Source: Cyrtodaria siliqua (taxonomy: Eukaryota > Mollusca > Bivalvia > Adapedonta > Hiatellidae). From it: a DNA stretch of 64,000 bases. The position numbers and the translations under genes were made by a program. Each line of letters begins with the position of its first letter. The first letter of the stretch is position 1. The notes under the pieces were generated by a model. The model was not told the DNA's origin and did not search any database. It saw only the letters and a program-made list of their open reading frames with translations. Shown piece by piece: positions 47,322 to 56,654 of this stretch. Where the stretch lies: assembly GCA_037043455.1 (NCBI GenBank), contig JAWPHD010010358.1, positions 30,510-94,509 of the forward strand, given 5' to 3'.

Positions 47322-47890
47322 AGGCCCGGTTTGATGAAATGACTTACGACCATTATCTTAAGTTAATTTCTTAAATTCTTTACTATTTGATTTACAGTTC
47401 ACAAATGAATTGAATGTTGTTTAACGGCTCATCAACACAGTATAGGTTATTTAGAGCCGCCCCAGAGAGAGGGGAAGGATACATAGGAATCCGGGAACCT
47501 GCCCTACTCTTATTATCGAATAGATTCCTATGGTTCTTTAACGTGCTCGGAGGATAGACCGATACACGGGACCGCCTGGTTTACGTCACCATCCGACGGA
47601 CGAGCCTAAGGTAAAGTGTCTTGCCCAAGAACACACCGACGGAACTCAGTGGCACCACGGAGGATTGAACCCGGGGCCTCCGGTTACAAATCCGCCGCGC
47701 TACCGACTGCGCCACGCCAGCCCCCTAGTTCACAAATGAACGTGATTTCATTTTCTTTTCTTGTACATTTGATATTTCTGCACATAATGCACACATAAGT
47801 GTCTACATTGAATGCTTAGGTGCAAAAATGTGAACAGTTTTGAAATTTGAGACTTTATATATCGTAAGATGTTTAATAAAACAGACCCCA
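47322..47890. mobile_element. MITE-like insertion in the satellite, itself carrying a SINE
   Basis: The left end CAGGCCCGGTTTGATGAAAT / GACTTACGA and the right end (read in reverse) CTGGGGTCTGTTTTATTAAA / CATCTTACGA are inverted relatives. Satellite monomers stop and resume at these edges. No clean target duplication was found. The 47410-47726 SINE lies inside. Confidence 0.5.
47410..47726 (-). mobile_element. tRNA-derived SINE (317 bp, 14-bp target duplication)
   Basis: The minus strand begins GGGGGCTGGCGTGGCGCAGT CGG, giving an A-box GTGGCGCAGTCGGTAGCGC and a B-box GGTTCAATCC, followed by a body with a CTTGGGCAAGACACTTTACC core. AGTTCACAAATGAA flanks both sides exactly (47396-47409, 47727-47740). 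The body resembles conserved-core SINEs widespread in invertebrates (recall, not checked). The plus-strand 60-codon frame here is accidental. Confidence 0.88.
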
Positions 47891-48745
47891 GGTAGACACA
47901 TGGTACACAAAGATCTCAGGTAGACAACAAGATCTGTGGTAGACAACTGGTACACTAAGATCTCTGGTAGACAACAAGATCTGTGGTAGACAACTGGTAC
48001 ACTAAGATCTCTGGTAGACAACAAGATCTGTGGTAGACAACTGGTACACTAAGATCTCTGGTAGACAACAAGATCTGTGGTAGACAACTGGTACACTAAG
48101 ATCTCTGGTAGACAACAAGATCTGTGGTAGACAACTGGTACACTAAGATCTCTGGTAGACAACAAGATCTGTGGTAGACAACTGGTACACTAAGATCTCT
48201 GGTAGACAACAAGATCTGTGGTAGACAACTGGTACACTAAGATCTCTGGTAGACAACAAGATCTGTGGTAGACAACTGGTACACTAAGATCTCTGGTAGA
48301 CAACAAGATCTGTGGTAGACAACTGGTACACTAAGATCTCTGGTAGACAACAAGATCTGTGGTAGACAACTGGTACACTAAGACTCTGGTAGACACTAAG
48401 ATCTCTGGTAGACAACAAGATCTGTGGTAGACAACTGGTACACTAAGATCTCTGGTAGACAACAAGATCTGTGGTAGACAACTGGTACACTAAGATCTCT
48501 GGTAGACAACAAGATCTGTGGTAGACAACTGGTACACTAAGATCTCTGGTAGACAACAAGATCTGTGGTAGACAACTGGTACACTAAGATCTCTGGTAGA
48601 CAACAAGATCTGTGGTAGACAACTGGTACACTAAGACTCTGGTAGACACTAAGATCTCTGGTAGACAACAAGATCTGTGGTAGACAACTGGTACACTAAG
48701 ACTCTGGTAGACAACTGGTACTTTAAGATTTCTGTCAGACAACTG
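47891..48745. repeat. 47-bp higher-order satellite block
   Basis: About 17 nearly identical 47-bp units pair a short and a long version of the 28-bp monomer (GATCTCTGGTAGACAACAAG then ATCTGTGGTAGACAACTGG). The near identity suggests much more recent amplification than the block at 41-47 kb. Confidence 0.93.
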
Positions 48746-48779
48746 CTACTCTGCCTTCATTTGGACAACTACATGTATA

Positions 48780-50055
48780 CTTGGAACAATATTTAAGGGA
48801 ACTCCAAATTTACTCATATCGCATATAAATACAAATGGAGTTGCATTCCGGAATGGAATTTCAATATCTGGTCCATGCATCATGTGCATCCATGCATGAA
48901 CGACATCACCATGGCATACTTGATAACAAACGGCAGATTGTTTCCCTTTGAATTCGCCGCCATTCGTCCTGCAACTTGGCTTGCCCCAGCTGTTGCAAAT
49001 TGTCCACCTTGGGCCGTCTGTTGCGAACCCTGCGCCCCAAAACATCCCAAAGATGTTCGATGGGGGACATGTATGGAGACTTAGCGGGCCAGGGCAACGT
49101 TGCCACAGCTTGCTGCCTCAGAAAGTCAACGGCAACGCGAGCCCTGCGAGGACGTGCGTTATCATCCTGGTATTCAAAGTTCCACCCTACATGCTGAGCA
49201 AAGGGAATGACCGTCGGGCATAAAATTTCAAACACATAACGTTGACCTGTCATGTTTCGTTGGACCAGTGTCAAATCCGTTCTGTTGTGGTAGGTTATGC
49301 TTGCCCAGACCATGATACTGCCATCCCCGTACCTATCGTGCTCTTGGACTGCCACAGGATGGTAACGCTCACATCGTCATCTCCAAACATGTAATCTCCC
49401 ATCTGTGAAGCATACACAGAACCGCGATTCATTGGAGAACATGGTGTATCTCCAATGACGGAGCTGACGAGATCCAAATTGGTGTGCCCACTGGTTCCTG
49501 AACTCCTTTGAAAGGATGCCGCGATTTCAATCCCGCACTTTTCAGTCTGTTTCGCATGGTTGACTTTGACAATTGGATACCCGTGGCAGCTCTGAAGTTA
49601 TCCCTTAATTCTGGTGCAGAAATGAACCTATTGCGCAAAGCGATGGTTCGGATGTAACGGTCCTGCAGGGTGGTTGTCTTTCATGGCCTTCCCTAGCTAA
49701 TCTGATATCGGGTAACCAATCTAAAAATGACACTTTTTTATTTTCCAAAGTGTCTAGCAATGGCATTTTGAGATTGGCCAGCCTATGCCTATAGCACGCA
49801 ATTTTTCATTTTCGCTCATGTACACCCTTGCGACCATTTTCGAACATTTCTCACCATCAGTGTGAGAAGTGGCTGTACCCTTGAGAGGCACGTGCAAGTT
49901 ACCAGGATGTGCCATCCTGCATGATCTGCACGTGCTTTAGGCACAATTTGATTAGGTTTGCTGTCCTCGTTCATTAGATATCCGAATTATAACAGAGCCG
50001 CCCATGGCCATATTAATTCGAATGTGCAGGGGGTTCCCTTAAATATTGTTCCCAG
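48780..50055 (-). mobile_element. Tc1-like DNA transposon, 1276 bp
   Basis: The inverted ends CTTGGAACAATATTTAAGGG and CTGGGAACAATATTTAAGGG are flanked by TA (48778-48779, 50056-50057), the Tc1/mariner target. The plus-oriented copy sits at the right edge of the satellite. Its single gene is on the minus strand and is decayed. Length and TA target match a complete Tc1-type element. Confidence 0.92.
48870..49700 (-). pseudogene. Tc1-like transposase (DD34E), inactivated
   Basis: This gene would cut and paste the element by DDE chemistry in the nucleus. On the minus strand the N-terminal helix-turn-helix part includes RTIALRNRFISAPELRDNF and STMRNRLKSAGLKSR. The catalytic part includes FSNESRFCVCFTDGR, GDGSIMVWASI, YQDDNARPRRARV and SPYMSPIEHLWDVLGRRV. 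The second Asp (QDDNARP) and the final Glu (SPIEHLWD) are present, but the first catalytic position is Asn (FSNESRF where the family has FxDESRF) and a TGA interrupts the frame after LHVWR. A frame shift also separates the N-terminal and central parts. It is therefore a pseudogene; the element could move only with a transposase supplied elsewhere. Confidence 0.88.
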
Positions 50056-50057
50056 TA

Positions 50058-50384
50058 TCATATACTGATTTGGTGTTTTTTGTTTTCATAAAACAGAATT
50101 GATAGAATGCATGACCGACGTCATCAACAATAGATAGCAGCTAGCCTGCTGAGGCTTTGGCTGAATTGAGAGCAGATAATATCTTGATACTGCCCATAAA
50201 GATTACATTGAAGTGAAAACATATTCTGGAAGCACTGATAAATTGAGAAAAGGATTTTATTGCTTTTCATATCTTTTATGTAAAATTGATCAATAACTAT
50301 TATAGAGAATTTATGGTGATTCCGTAGATAATAGATGAGCATTATCCGATAAAACTGAAAGGGAATGTGGCCGCACAGCCAACA
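50058..50384. other. Non-coding sequence, no recognised feature
   Basis: It lies between the Tc1-like element and the next transposon. The 72-codon antisense frame has no recognised motif. Confidence 0.35.
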
Positions 50385-52206
50385 CAGGGATCTGGAAATA
50401 TGGTTGCCGACACCCCAAGTGGACTTTGGGTGCGGGCAGGTGACCTTCCTAAATCTGGTTGTCAGTCACTTGCCTGATGGACGTTTCAGCATTAGATAAA
50501 AATCAAAGGAAAATTTGCCTTTACTGTGAAGTTTGCCGATAATTGGTTAACAAATTATTTCGAGCAATTACTGATAAGTGTCGTAAAACTGACCTGTGTT
50601 GTTCATGATTGATTAATCCCTCCCACTTGACAGTTTATCAGAATTTGATTGACCGAGAAAGGTTTGGGTGCCAATCTTCAATTGTTTAGAATTTGTATAC
50701 GTTTGAAATATACCCCTTTAAAGAGACCCTCTATGCAGGAAGTAAGTCACGTGCCATATTACTGTGAAATACACATCAGTGTGTAAATCAGTTATTGAGA
50801 TGGTGTTGATGCTTTGTATATCGGTCGGTGTGTCGTAGTGACCAAGGTAACCTTGTGTTCAATAATTAAAAATCATGACGCAACACTTGACCTAGTATGG
50901 TATCCATATTATCCAATCAAATAACCGATGTAATTTTATCAGCCAATGAAACAACTCCCGTTCACTACCACCTGGTAAAGTGAAACAATGGCGATTTAAT
51001 CGAACCAATTTGTAAACAATTAGGGCAATTAAACGATTATGGCAATTTGATGGTGTTGTTTGATGAGCAAAGAGACTGTTGATGCATGTCGTAATGACTA
51101 GGTGTGCATCTGTTGTTGTTATCAAAATGCCATGTTTGTTTTGAATGAATTCGAGGTCAGTGACAGAATGGCGTGTTTGTGTTTTGAAGCATGTTTGTCA
51201 TTATATCCAAGATCTGCTACGACTTGGCTAATTTCGATAATTATTCGAAGAATTGGCATCTCAAAAAGATATTAACAGAAAAACAACTACATACCAGTCA
51301 GATTTAGGCATAAATTGTGCTAATAATTTCCAACACAGAAAAATGAGCTTGCTGATTTATCTACGTGAAGTCTATAACGAGTGAAAGTAGGAAATAAACT
51401 TGTTTGACGTAATGCATCTTTTTTTTTATCTGGTGTAGTCTATAACAAAAGTAAAAGTAGAAAAGTTGCTCAACCTAATGCATCTTTCTTTTCTTTTTTT
51501 TTATCTGCCTGTCCTTTGTAATTACTGCACAAGGAGCATCATGTATGTCAATTCCATAGGGTCTACCATCTAATTCCCTATCCCATGTTCATCAGTGATG
51601 TCTTATCCTCGGGGTATCCCCGCCGACACCCTCCTCCCCATCTCCCACCGGTAGAGGAAAACACTGATATGTGCATAATGGTAAAAAGTCGCCTCTCACC
51701 GCTGCGGGTTCGAATCCCACTGGGAGCTCGACTTGTAAGTGATGAAGTGGCGATTCTTATGGATTGTGGAAGGTGTACAGTACTGGTTCTACCGGGAAAA
51801 GTGTGGTCTGCCTCCACAACAAAAATCGACAGTCATATATAACCTTACCTGTGTTGAAAATGACGTAAAACACAATACAATCAAACAAACTGCCTCCACC
51901 GCAAAAAATTTACCGTCATATATAACCTTACATGTGTTGAAAATGACGTAAAACACCATACAAACAAAACAAACAAAAGCATAATTAATGGTAACAACCT
52001 ATAGCTCTGATCCTTCCTAATTTAAGGCATTAATTTTACAATGAAATCATCTAAAAAATTATGACAAAAAAAAAGTAATAGAAAAGTATTCAACTTAGCG
52101 CGCTGTCTCAAAAAAATGCATGTTGACAATTTGGGGCAAGTGACATTTGAAACGGGGCAAGTGTTGGGCAGGGCAAGTGGATTTTGAAAATATCTCCAGA
52201 CCCCTG
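50385..52206. mobile_element. CAGGG-end non-autonomous element with SINE insertion
   Basis: The left end CAGGGATCTGGAAATAT and the right end ATATCTCCAGACCCCTG are inverted with two mismatches. Only AACA (4 bp) is shared outside (50381-50384, 52207-52210), possibly an eroded 5-bp duplication. Left words CACTTGCC and right words GGGCAAGTG (52171-52179) match the group. The interior has CCAAT boxes (50913, 50943) and AACAATGGCG (ATG at 50988), a shortened form of the shared module. A SINE body occupies about 51680-51985. Confidence 0.7.
51680..51985 (+). mobile_element. tRNA-SINE with duplicated tail
   Basis: The head starts near the B-box region (GCTGCGGGTTCGAATCCCAC, 51701-51720) without a clear A-box. 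The 3' part (CATATATAACCTTAC ... GAAAATGACGTAAAACAC) occurs twice in tandem before the (ACAA)n tail. The overlapping frames of 70-85 codons are not genes. Confidence 0.75.
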
Positions 52207-52210
52207 AACA

Positions 52211-52778
52211 GAACACTCATAATTATTTAGAGTTCGGAAAAACTTTGAAAGAATTATCAAAATCAGATGATTAAGTTGTTTTAAAATGGATATTGGAGAT
52301 GCTAAACAGTACCGGTAAACATATTTTTCATTCAGTTGCTGTTATTTTTTTTCTGTTAATAGTAAATTATCATGTTCATAAATAGTCCATATATGGTCAT
52401 TTAGAAGTATGACGTCATAGCTCTCAAAATGGCGGCTTCCATATCCGTTTTAGAACAACCTTCAATTGGTCATACCTTCTTTGTTTACCATCCACTTTTG
52501 ATAATTATTTCAATCTTTATCAAGTTGTTCAGAACTCTCAAAAATAAAGATTGTTTGGCTGTGTGGCTACATTGCCTTTAATAGGAACGATCTGTTCCTA
52601 TTAAATTGATTGTTTTAGGGAAAACCCCTGACCGTTTGTACTGAATTGTAATTGGAGAGAACATTACCATCTGGTGGTGGTGTGCTTCTGCAATAGAGAG
52701 GAAGAAAAGAGGGAGAAATATCAGGGTTTTCTAAACTCTCATTGTTGAAACGATGCCTTTTGTGATACAACCTTCCTT
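52211..52778. other. Intron, no recognised feature
   Basis: I see no domain-like translation and no repeat shared within the window. Confidence 0.35.
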
Positions 52779-52791
52779 ATTAATCGATAAG

Positions 52792-53045
52792 GAGCGTCTC
52801 TGTGGCCGAATGGTTAACGAAGTTGCGTTGTAAACCTTCGCCTCTCACCGCTGCAGGTTCGAATCCCACACTGGGAGGTCGACCTCTAAGTTAGGAAGTG
52901 TCGATTCTTATGAATGGCGGGAGGTGTACAGTACTGGTTCTCCCCAGGAAAAGTGGGTGGTCTGTCTCCACCACAAAAAATCAACTGCCATATATAACCT
53001 TACATGTGTTGAAAATGACGTAAAACACCATACAACCAACCAACC
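52792..53045 (+). mobile_element. Full-length tRNA-derived SINE
   Basis: It has an A-box TGGCCGAATGG (52803-52813), a B-box GGTTCGAATCC (52856-52866), a body ending TACATGTGTTGAAAATGACG and a tail (CAAC)n. ATTAATCGATAAG (52779-52791) and ATTAATTGATAAG (53046-53058) flank it, a 13-bp target duplication with one difference. It is the best-preserved copy of the family seen at 29.1, 29.9, 34.7 and 51.7 kb. Confidence 0.9.
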
Positions 53046-53139
53046 ATTAATTGATAAGTACAAGGAACCACAGACGCTAGAGAGACAGTTTCATATCATT
53101 TTGTTATGTAAAAATGACGCTGTGTGTAGAGCTTTGGCC

Positions 53140-53215
53140 TATACATACAATACAAACTCATTTATATAACTTACAATACAAACTCATTCATATAACTTAC
53201 AATACAAACTCAGAT
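53140..53215. repeat. 26-bp tandem repeat
   Basis: About three units of ACAATACAAACTCATTTATA plus TAACTT. Confidence 0.8.
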
Positions 53216-53399
53216 AATTGTAACAACAGGGTTTTATTATTGGTGAAAATGATCAGGGAATGGTCTCATTATTACAGTGATAATAACAATCATCTAAGAT
53301 AATCATCTGTTGCTTCATTGCCTTTATTTTAAACAAGTATTATACCATCACTTTCGTCATTGTCTTCGTGCTTTTCCATGTCATCATAATGACCACCCA

Positions 53400-53575
53400 T
53401 TGACATCATCATCATCAATGTCATTATCATCATCATCAATATCATCATCACTATCAATGTCGTCGTATCATCAGTGTCATCATCGTCACTATCAATGTCA
53501 TTGTCATCATCAGTGTCATCATCATCACTATCAATCATTGTCATCATCAGTTTCATCATCATCACTGATCAGCTT
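53400..53575. repeat. (ATC)n-rich microsatellite
   Basis: Imperfect ATC/CATCAT repeats with TGTCAT interruptions. It opens low-complexity frames on both strands (poly-Ser/His and poly-Asp/Met) that are not genes. Confidence 0.9.
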
Positions 53576-53639
53576 CAATCCTCACCATTTTATATTGCAA
53601 GTCTGCATCATCAATATTTTAACAGATTAACAGAGACAT

Positions 53640-54740
53640 GAATAACATATTGACAATGTTGGAAGGTGTTTTAGTACTGTAATTATGGGAATGTTCTAAT
53701 CATCTAGCTGTGGTATAATGGACCAATTATGGTCATGATCATATGGGATTTGTCTTCTTAATTGGCAGTAAAAACCCATCCTTTTCACAGGAGATAACTA
53801 TTTGTGCCTTGTCCATAAATCATAAAATAAAATAACCATTGTTGGTGCGTTATGTATATAAATTGTAAAATAACCATTTGTTGGTGCCTTGTTAATACAT
53901 CATAAAAAAACATTTGTTGATGCCTTATTAATACATGATAAATATAACAGTCGCTGGTGCCTAAAAACTGTTTGACTTTTGTGCACTCGATGCTACTTAC
54001 TTTGACTGCTGGCTAAAAGGATGGCAAAATAAATACTTTATAATAACGTTTTAACCAGGCAAGATTTTCCGAAGACACATTTTGTTGTAGGTTAATTGTT
54101 GTGAACTCAATATCGTTTATTGCCTTTTATATTAGAAAAATAAGCAAAATGGTTTAAGGGTTTCACCAAATTTGATTTTTGGGTTTGTTTTGATAAGGTT
54201 TTAACAAGTTTGACAATGAGAAAAATGTATGCAAGTGTAACAGAGTTACTGCCCTTGATAACTGAAAAATGGAAGAAAAACGATAACTTAAGTAACAGTT
54301 TCCGATTTTTACCAAGTTTTATCAAATTTGACTTGAGTTTTTTGTAAAATAAGATCAAAATTAAATGCAGGGGTTATTGCCCTTGATAATGTTTACTTGC
54401 AATATATATAACTAAGTCATATCAGCATAATATGACAAGACATATTTTCTCTACCACCTATAAGTATTGTCCTGTTATGATATATAATTTTTGCCCTCTC
54501 ACCATATGTAATTTTTTCTCTCTCCCCATATATATGTTTTGCCCTCACACCATAAATATAGGATCTTAAAGTTTTCATTCCATATAATATATCTGAAATG
54601 AGTTTTAAGAATAATTTTAATTTTAACACGTTTTTGGCGAGTTAAAATTAAAGAATGATTCATAAAACATTTCATAAAGCTTGAACGGAATGGAGACACG
54701 ATTAAGATCCTTTTTGTGTCGCCTTTTGTAACATGGCAGA
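53640..54740. other. Intron with minor tandem repeats
   Basis: 53807-53970 has about four ~45-bp units (GTTGGTGCCTTGTTAATACA). 54435-54560 has short TTTGCCCTCNCACCATA units. No coding exon was found. Confidence 0.5.
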
Positions 54741-54749
54741 AACTTAGGG

Positions 54750-55275
54750 ATCACTTTGTTGTCTGTCGACGTCCGTCACACTTTAACCTGCAACCTAACC
54801 ATGGCCATAACTCAGTATTTGACCTATGTTCATTAAACTTCACAAACATCTTCGTCTGTCGACGTCCGTCACACTTTAACCTGCAACCTAACCTTGGCCA
54901 TAACTTAAAAGTATTTGACCTATGTTCATTAAACTTCTCGCATCTTCATCTAACCTCAAGGAATGTTGTTAAACATGTTCAATAACTCATTTTGGCAGAG
55001 TTATGCCTTGTTCCCTAAAACTTGACCCTGCAACCTAACCAAGCTCCTAACTGACCATAACTATAAAAGTATTTGACTTATGTTCATGAAGTTTCACACA
55101 TAATTTCAGCTTACCCAAAGAAATGTCATTACATATGTCCAATAACTCGGACTTTCATTTTGGTGAATTTTGCTCCAATTCATAAAACATTAACTTCAAC
55201 CTAACCTAGCTCACAACTTGGCAAAATATTGACCTACGGTCATGAAACTTTATACAGTTTCTCCTTATCTATTAT
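54750..55275 (+). mobile_element. HINE-like element, left part
   Basis: Same element as 39405-40215 (TTTAACCTGCAACCTAACC, TTGACCTATGTTCAT, CAATAACTC). It is interrupted at 55276 and ends at 61389-61555. Confidence 0.65.
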
Positions 55276-55634
55276 CAGGGCTTCCGTTAATGGGCGTACG
55301 GCCGTAAATTACGTCCAAAAATCGTAGTTGTACGGCGAAAATTAACATCGAAGGCGTACAGTGTACTTCCAAAAACTTCAAAGTACGCTGCGATCGTTTA
55401 CTACGGACGTCCCATAATCTGTAAATTACCGATTATAGCCCCGCCCATCTAATCTAATTTCATTTGGGACTGCCGACATTGATGTGTCACGTGGTTCAGG
55501 TGTATACAGGTGTATTTGTTAGCTCTGATGTTTTATTCGGGAAAAAGGCTATTTAAAGTGTTAAAACCTAATTTGATCGGTATAACTTTATAATGGAATA
55601 AATAATGCGTGTGGAACTATTTTAATTAAAACCG

Positions 55635-56630
55635 ATGGGTCGGAAAAAGAGAGATAAAAGGAAGAAAAGTGACAACAGTTTGAGCGATGAAAGTGGGTGT
55701 AAATCCGGACGGTTCACGAGTACGCCAGACGAGGTTAGTGTCAGCAGTGTATTAAGAGCAACAAACTCTGTCTTATTCGACAATACGCTTTTAAACTTAG
55801 ATAGTATTCTAGATGAGGGTGATCCGAGTGTAATTGATAAAACCATTGATAGTGATAGTAACATCACCCCACCCACCGAAATGAGTACTACAGATGATAT
55901 CGCAGTTAAAAGCGCGGCCAAACATGCAGACATTTTGGAGTACCTAAAAAGAATTGATGGCCGACTCAGTAGCATGGACAAAAGGTTAGAGTCACTTGAA
56001 AAATTAGAAGAAAAGGTGGATAAATTTCAAATAGAGATAAATAAAGTTTGGAAATATATCCAGGAACAAAGTAAAAAATCGGAGGCGAGGCTAACGGCGG
56101 TTGAAGATAAGGCCGAGAGTGTCGACTTTTCCTTAGGTTTAGTGAATGACAAGGTGCTACATCTGGAGAAGGAAAATGGTGCTTTAAAAGATGAGGTGGT
56201 TTATCTCCAGTCGCAATCCATGCGTAATAATTTAGTGTTTGCGAACATTGATGAGGCACCCGAGGGGGTAGCGGAGAACACGGAGGAGAAACTACGCGAA
56301 TTTTTGGAGAATAAAATGAAAATAGCCAAAGATCTTGTCGACAATATGGCGTTTGAGCGGGTTCACAGAATGGGAGGAAGATATGCAGGTAAAATCAGAA
56401 GAATAGTGGTGAAATTTACTTTGTTTAAAGAAAGGGAGCTAGTCAGAAAGCAGTGGAAAGCGTTGGAGGGTACCCAGCATTATGTATACGAGCAATTCCC
56501 GAAGGAAGTGGTCGAGAAGAGAAAAAAACTATTGCCGAGGATGAAGGAGGCCAAAAACAATGGTAAGAGAGCCTGGCTGTCATATGACACCCTCTACATA
56601 GACGGGAAACCACAACGAGAGGCCACATAG
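55635..56630 (+). CDS. LINE ORF1 protein (RNA-binding, coiled coil)
   Basis: This 331-residue protein should bind the element's RNA and form the ribonucleoprotein particle. It begins MGRKKRDKRKKSDNSLSDES, a basic N-terminus followed by a Ser/Asp-rich stretch. Residues about 95-205 form a heptad-rich coiled coil (LEYLKRIDGRLSSMDKRLES; LHLEKENGALKDEVVYLQSQ). Residues about 208-331 match the L1-type RRM plus C-terminal domain pattern: NNLVFANIDEAPEGVAE, VDNMAFERVHRMGG, RRIVVKFTLFKERELVRKQW, then AKNNGKRAWLSYDTLYIDGK near the end. The ATG at 55635 is the first in frame after a stop-rich leader. The stop is TAG at 56628-56630 and ORF2 continues in the same frame. Function is by analogy with L1 ORF1p. 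Confidence 0.88.
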   Translation: MGRKKRDKRKKSDNSLSDESGCKSGRFTSTPDEVSVSSVLRATNSVLFDNTLLNLDSILDEGDPSVIDKTIDSDSNITPPTEMSTTDDIAVKSAAKHADILEYLKRIDGRLSSMDKRLESLEKLEEKVDKFQIEINKVWKYIQEQSKKSEARLTAVEDKAESVDFSLGLVNDKVLHLEKENGALKDEVVYLQSQSMRNNLVFANIDEAPEGVAENTEEKLREFLENKMKIAKDLVDNMAFERVHRMGGRYAGKIRRIVVKFTLFKERELVRKQWKALEGTQHYVYEQFPKEVVEKRKKLLPRMKEAKNNGKRAWLSYDTLYIDGKPQREAT

Positions 56631-56654
56631 GGACGCACTGAGGGTGACCTACGG

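Noticed and set aside
41125..48745. Regular 28-bp repeats resembling a CRISPR array
   Set aside because: There are no unique spacers; units are directly tandem and the context is eukaryotic intron.
48875..49223. Plus-strand frames opposite the Tc1 transposase
   Set aside because: The conserved DDE motifs are on the minus strand; the plus frames are antisense shadows.
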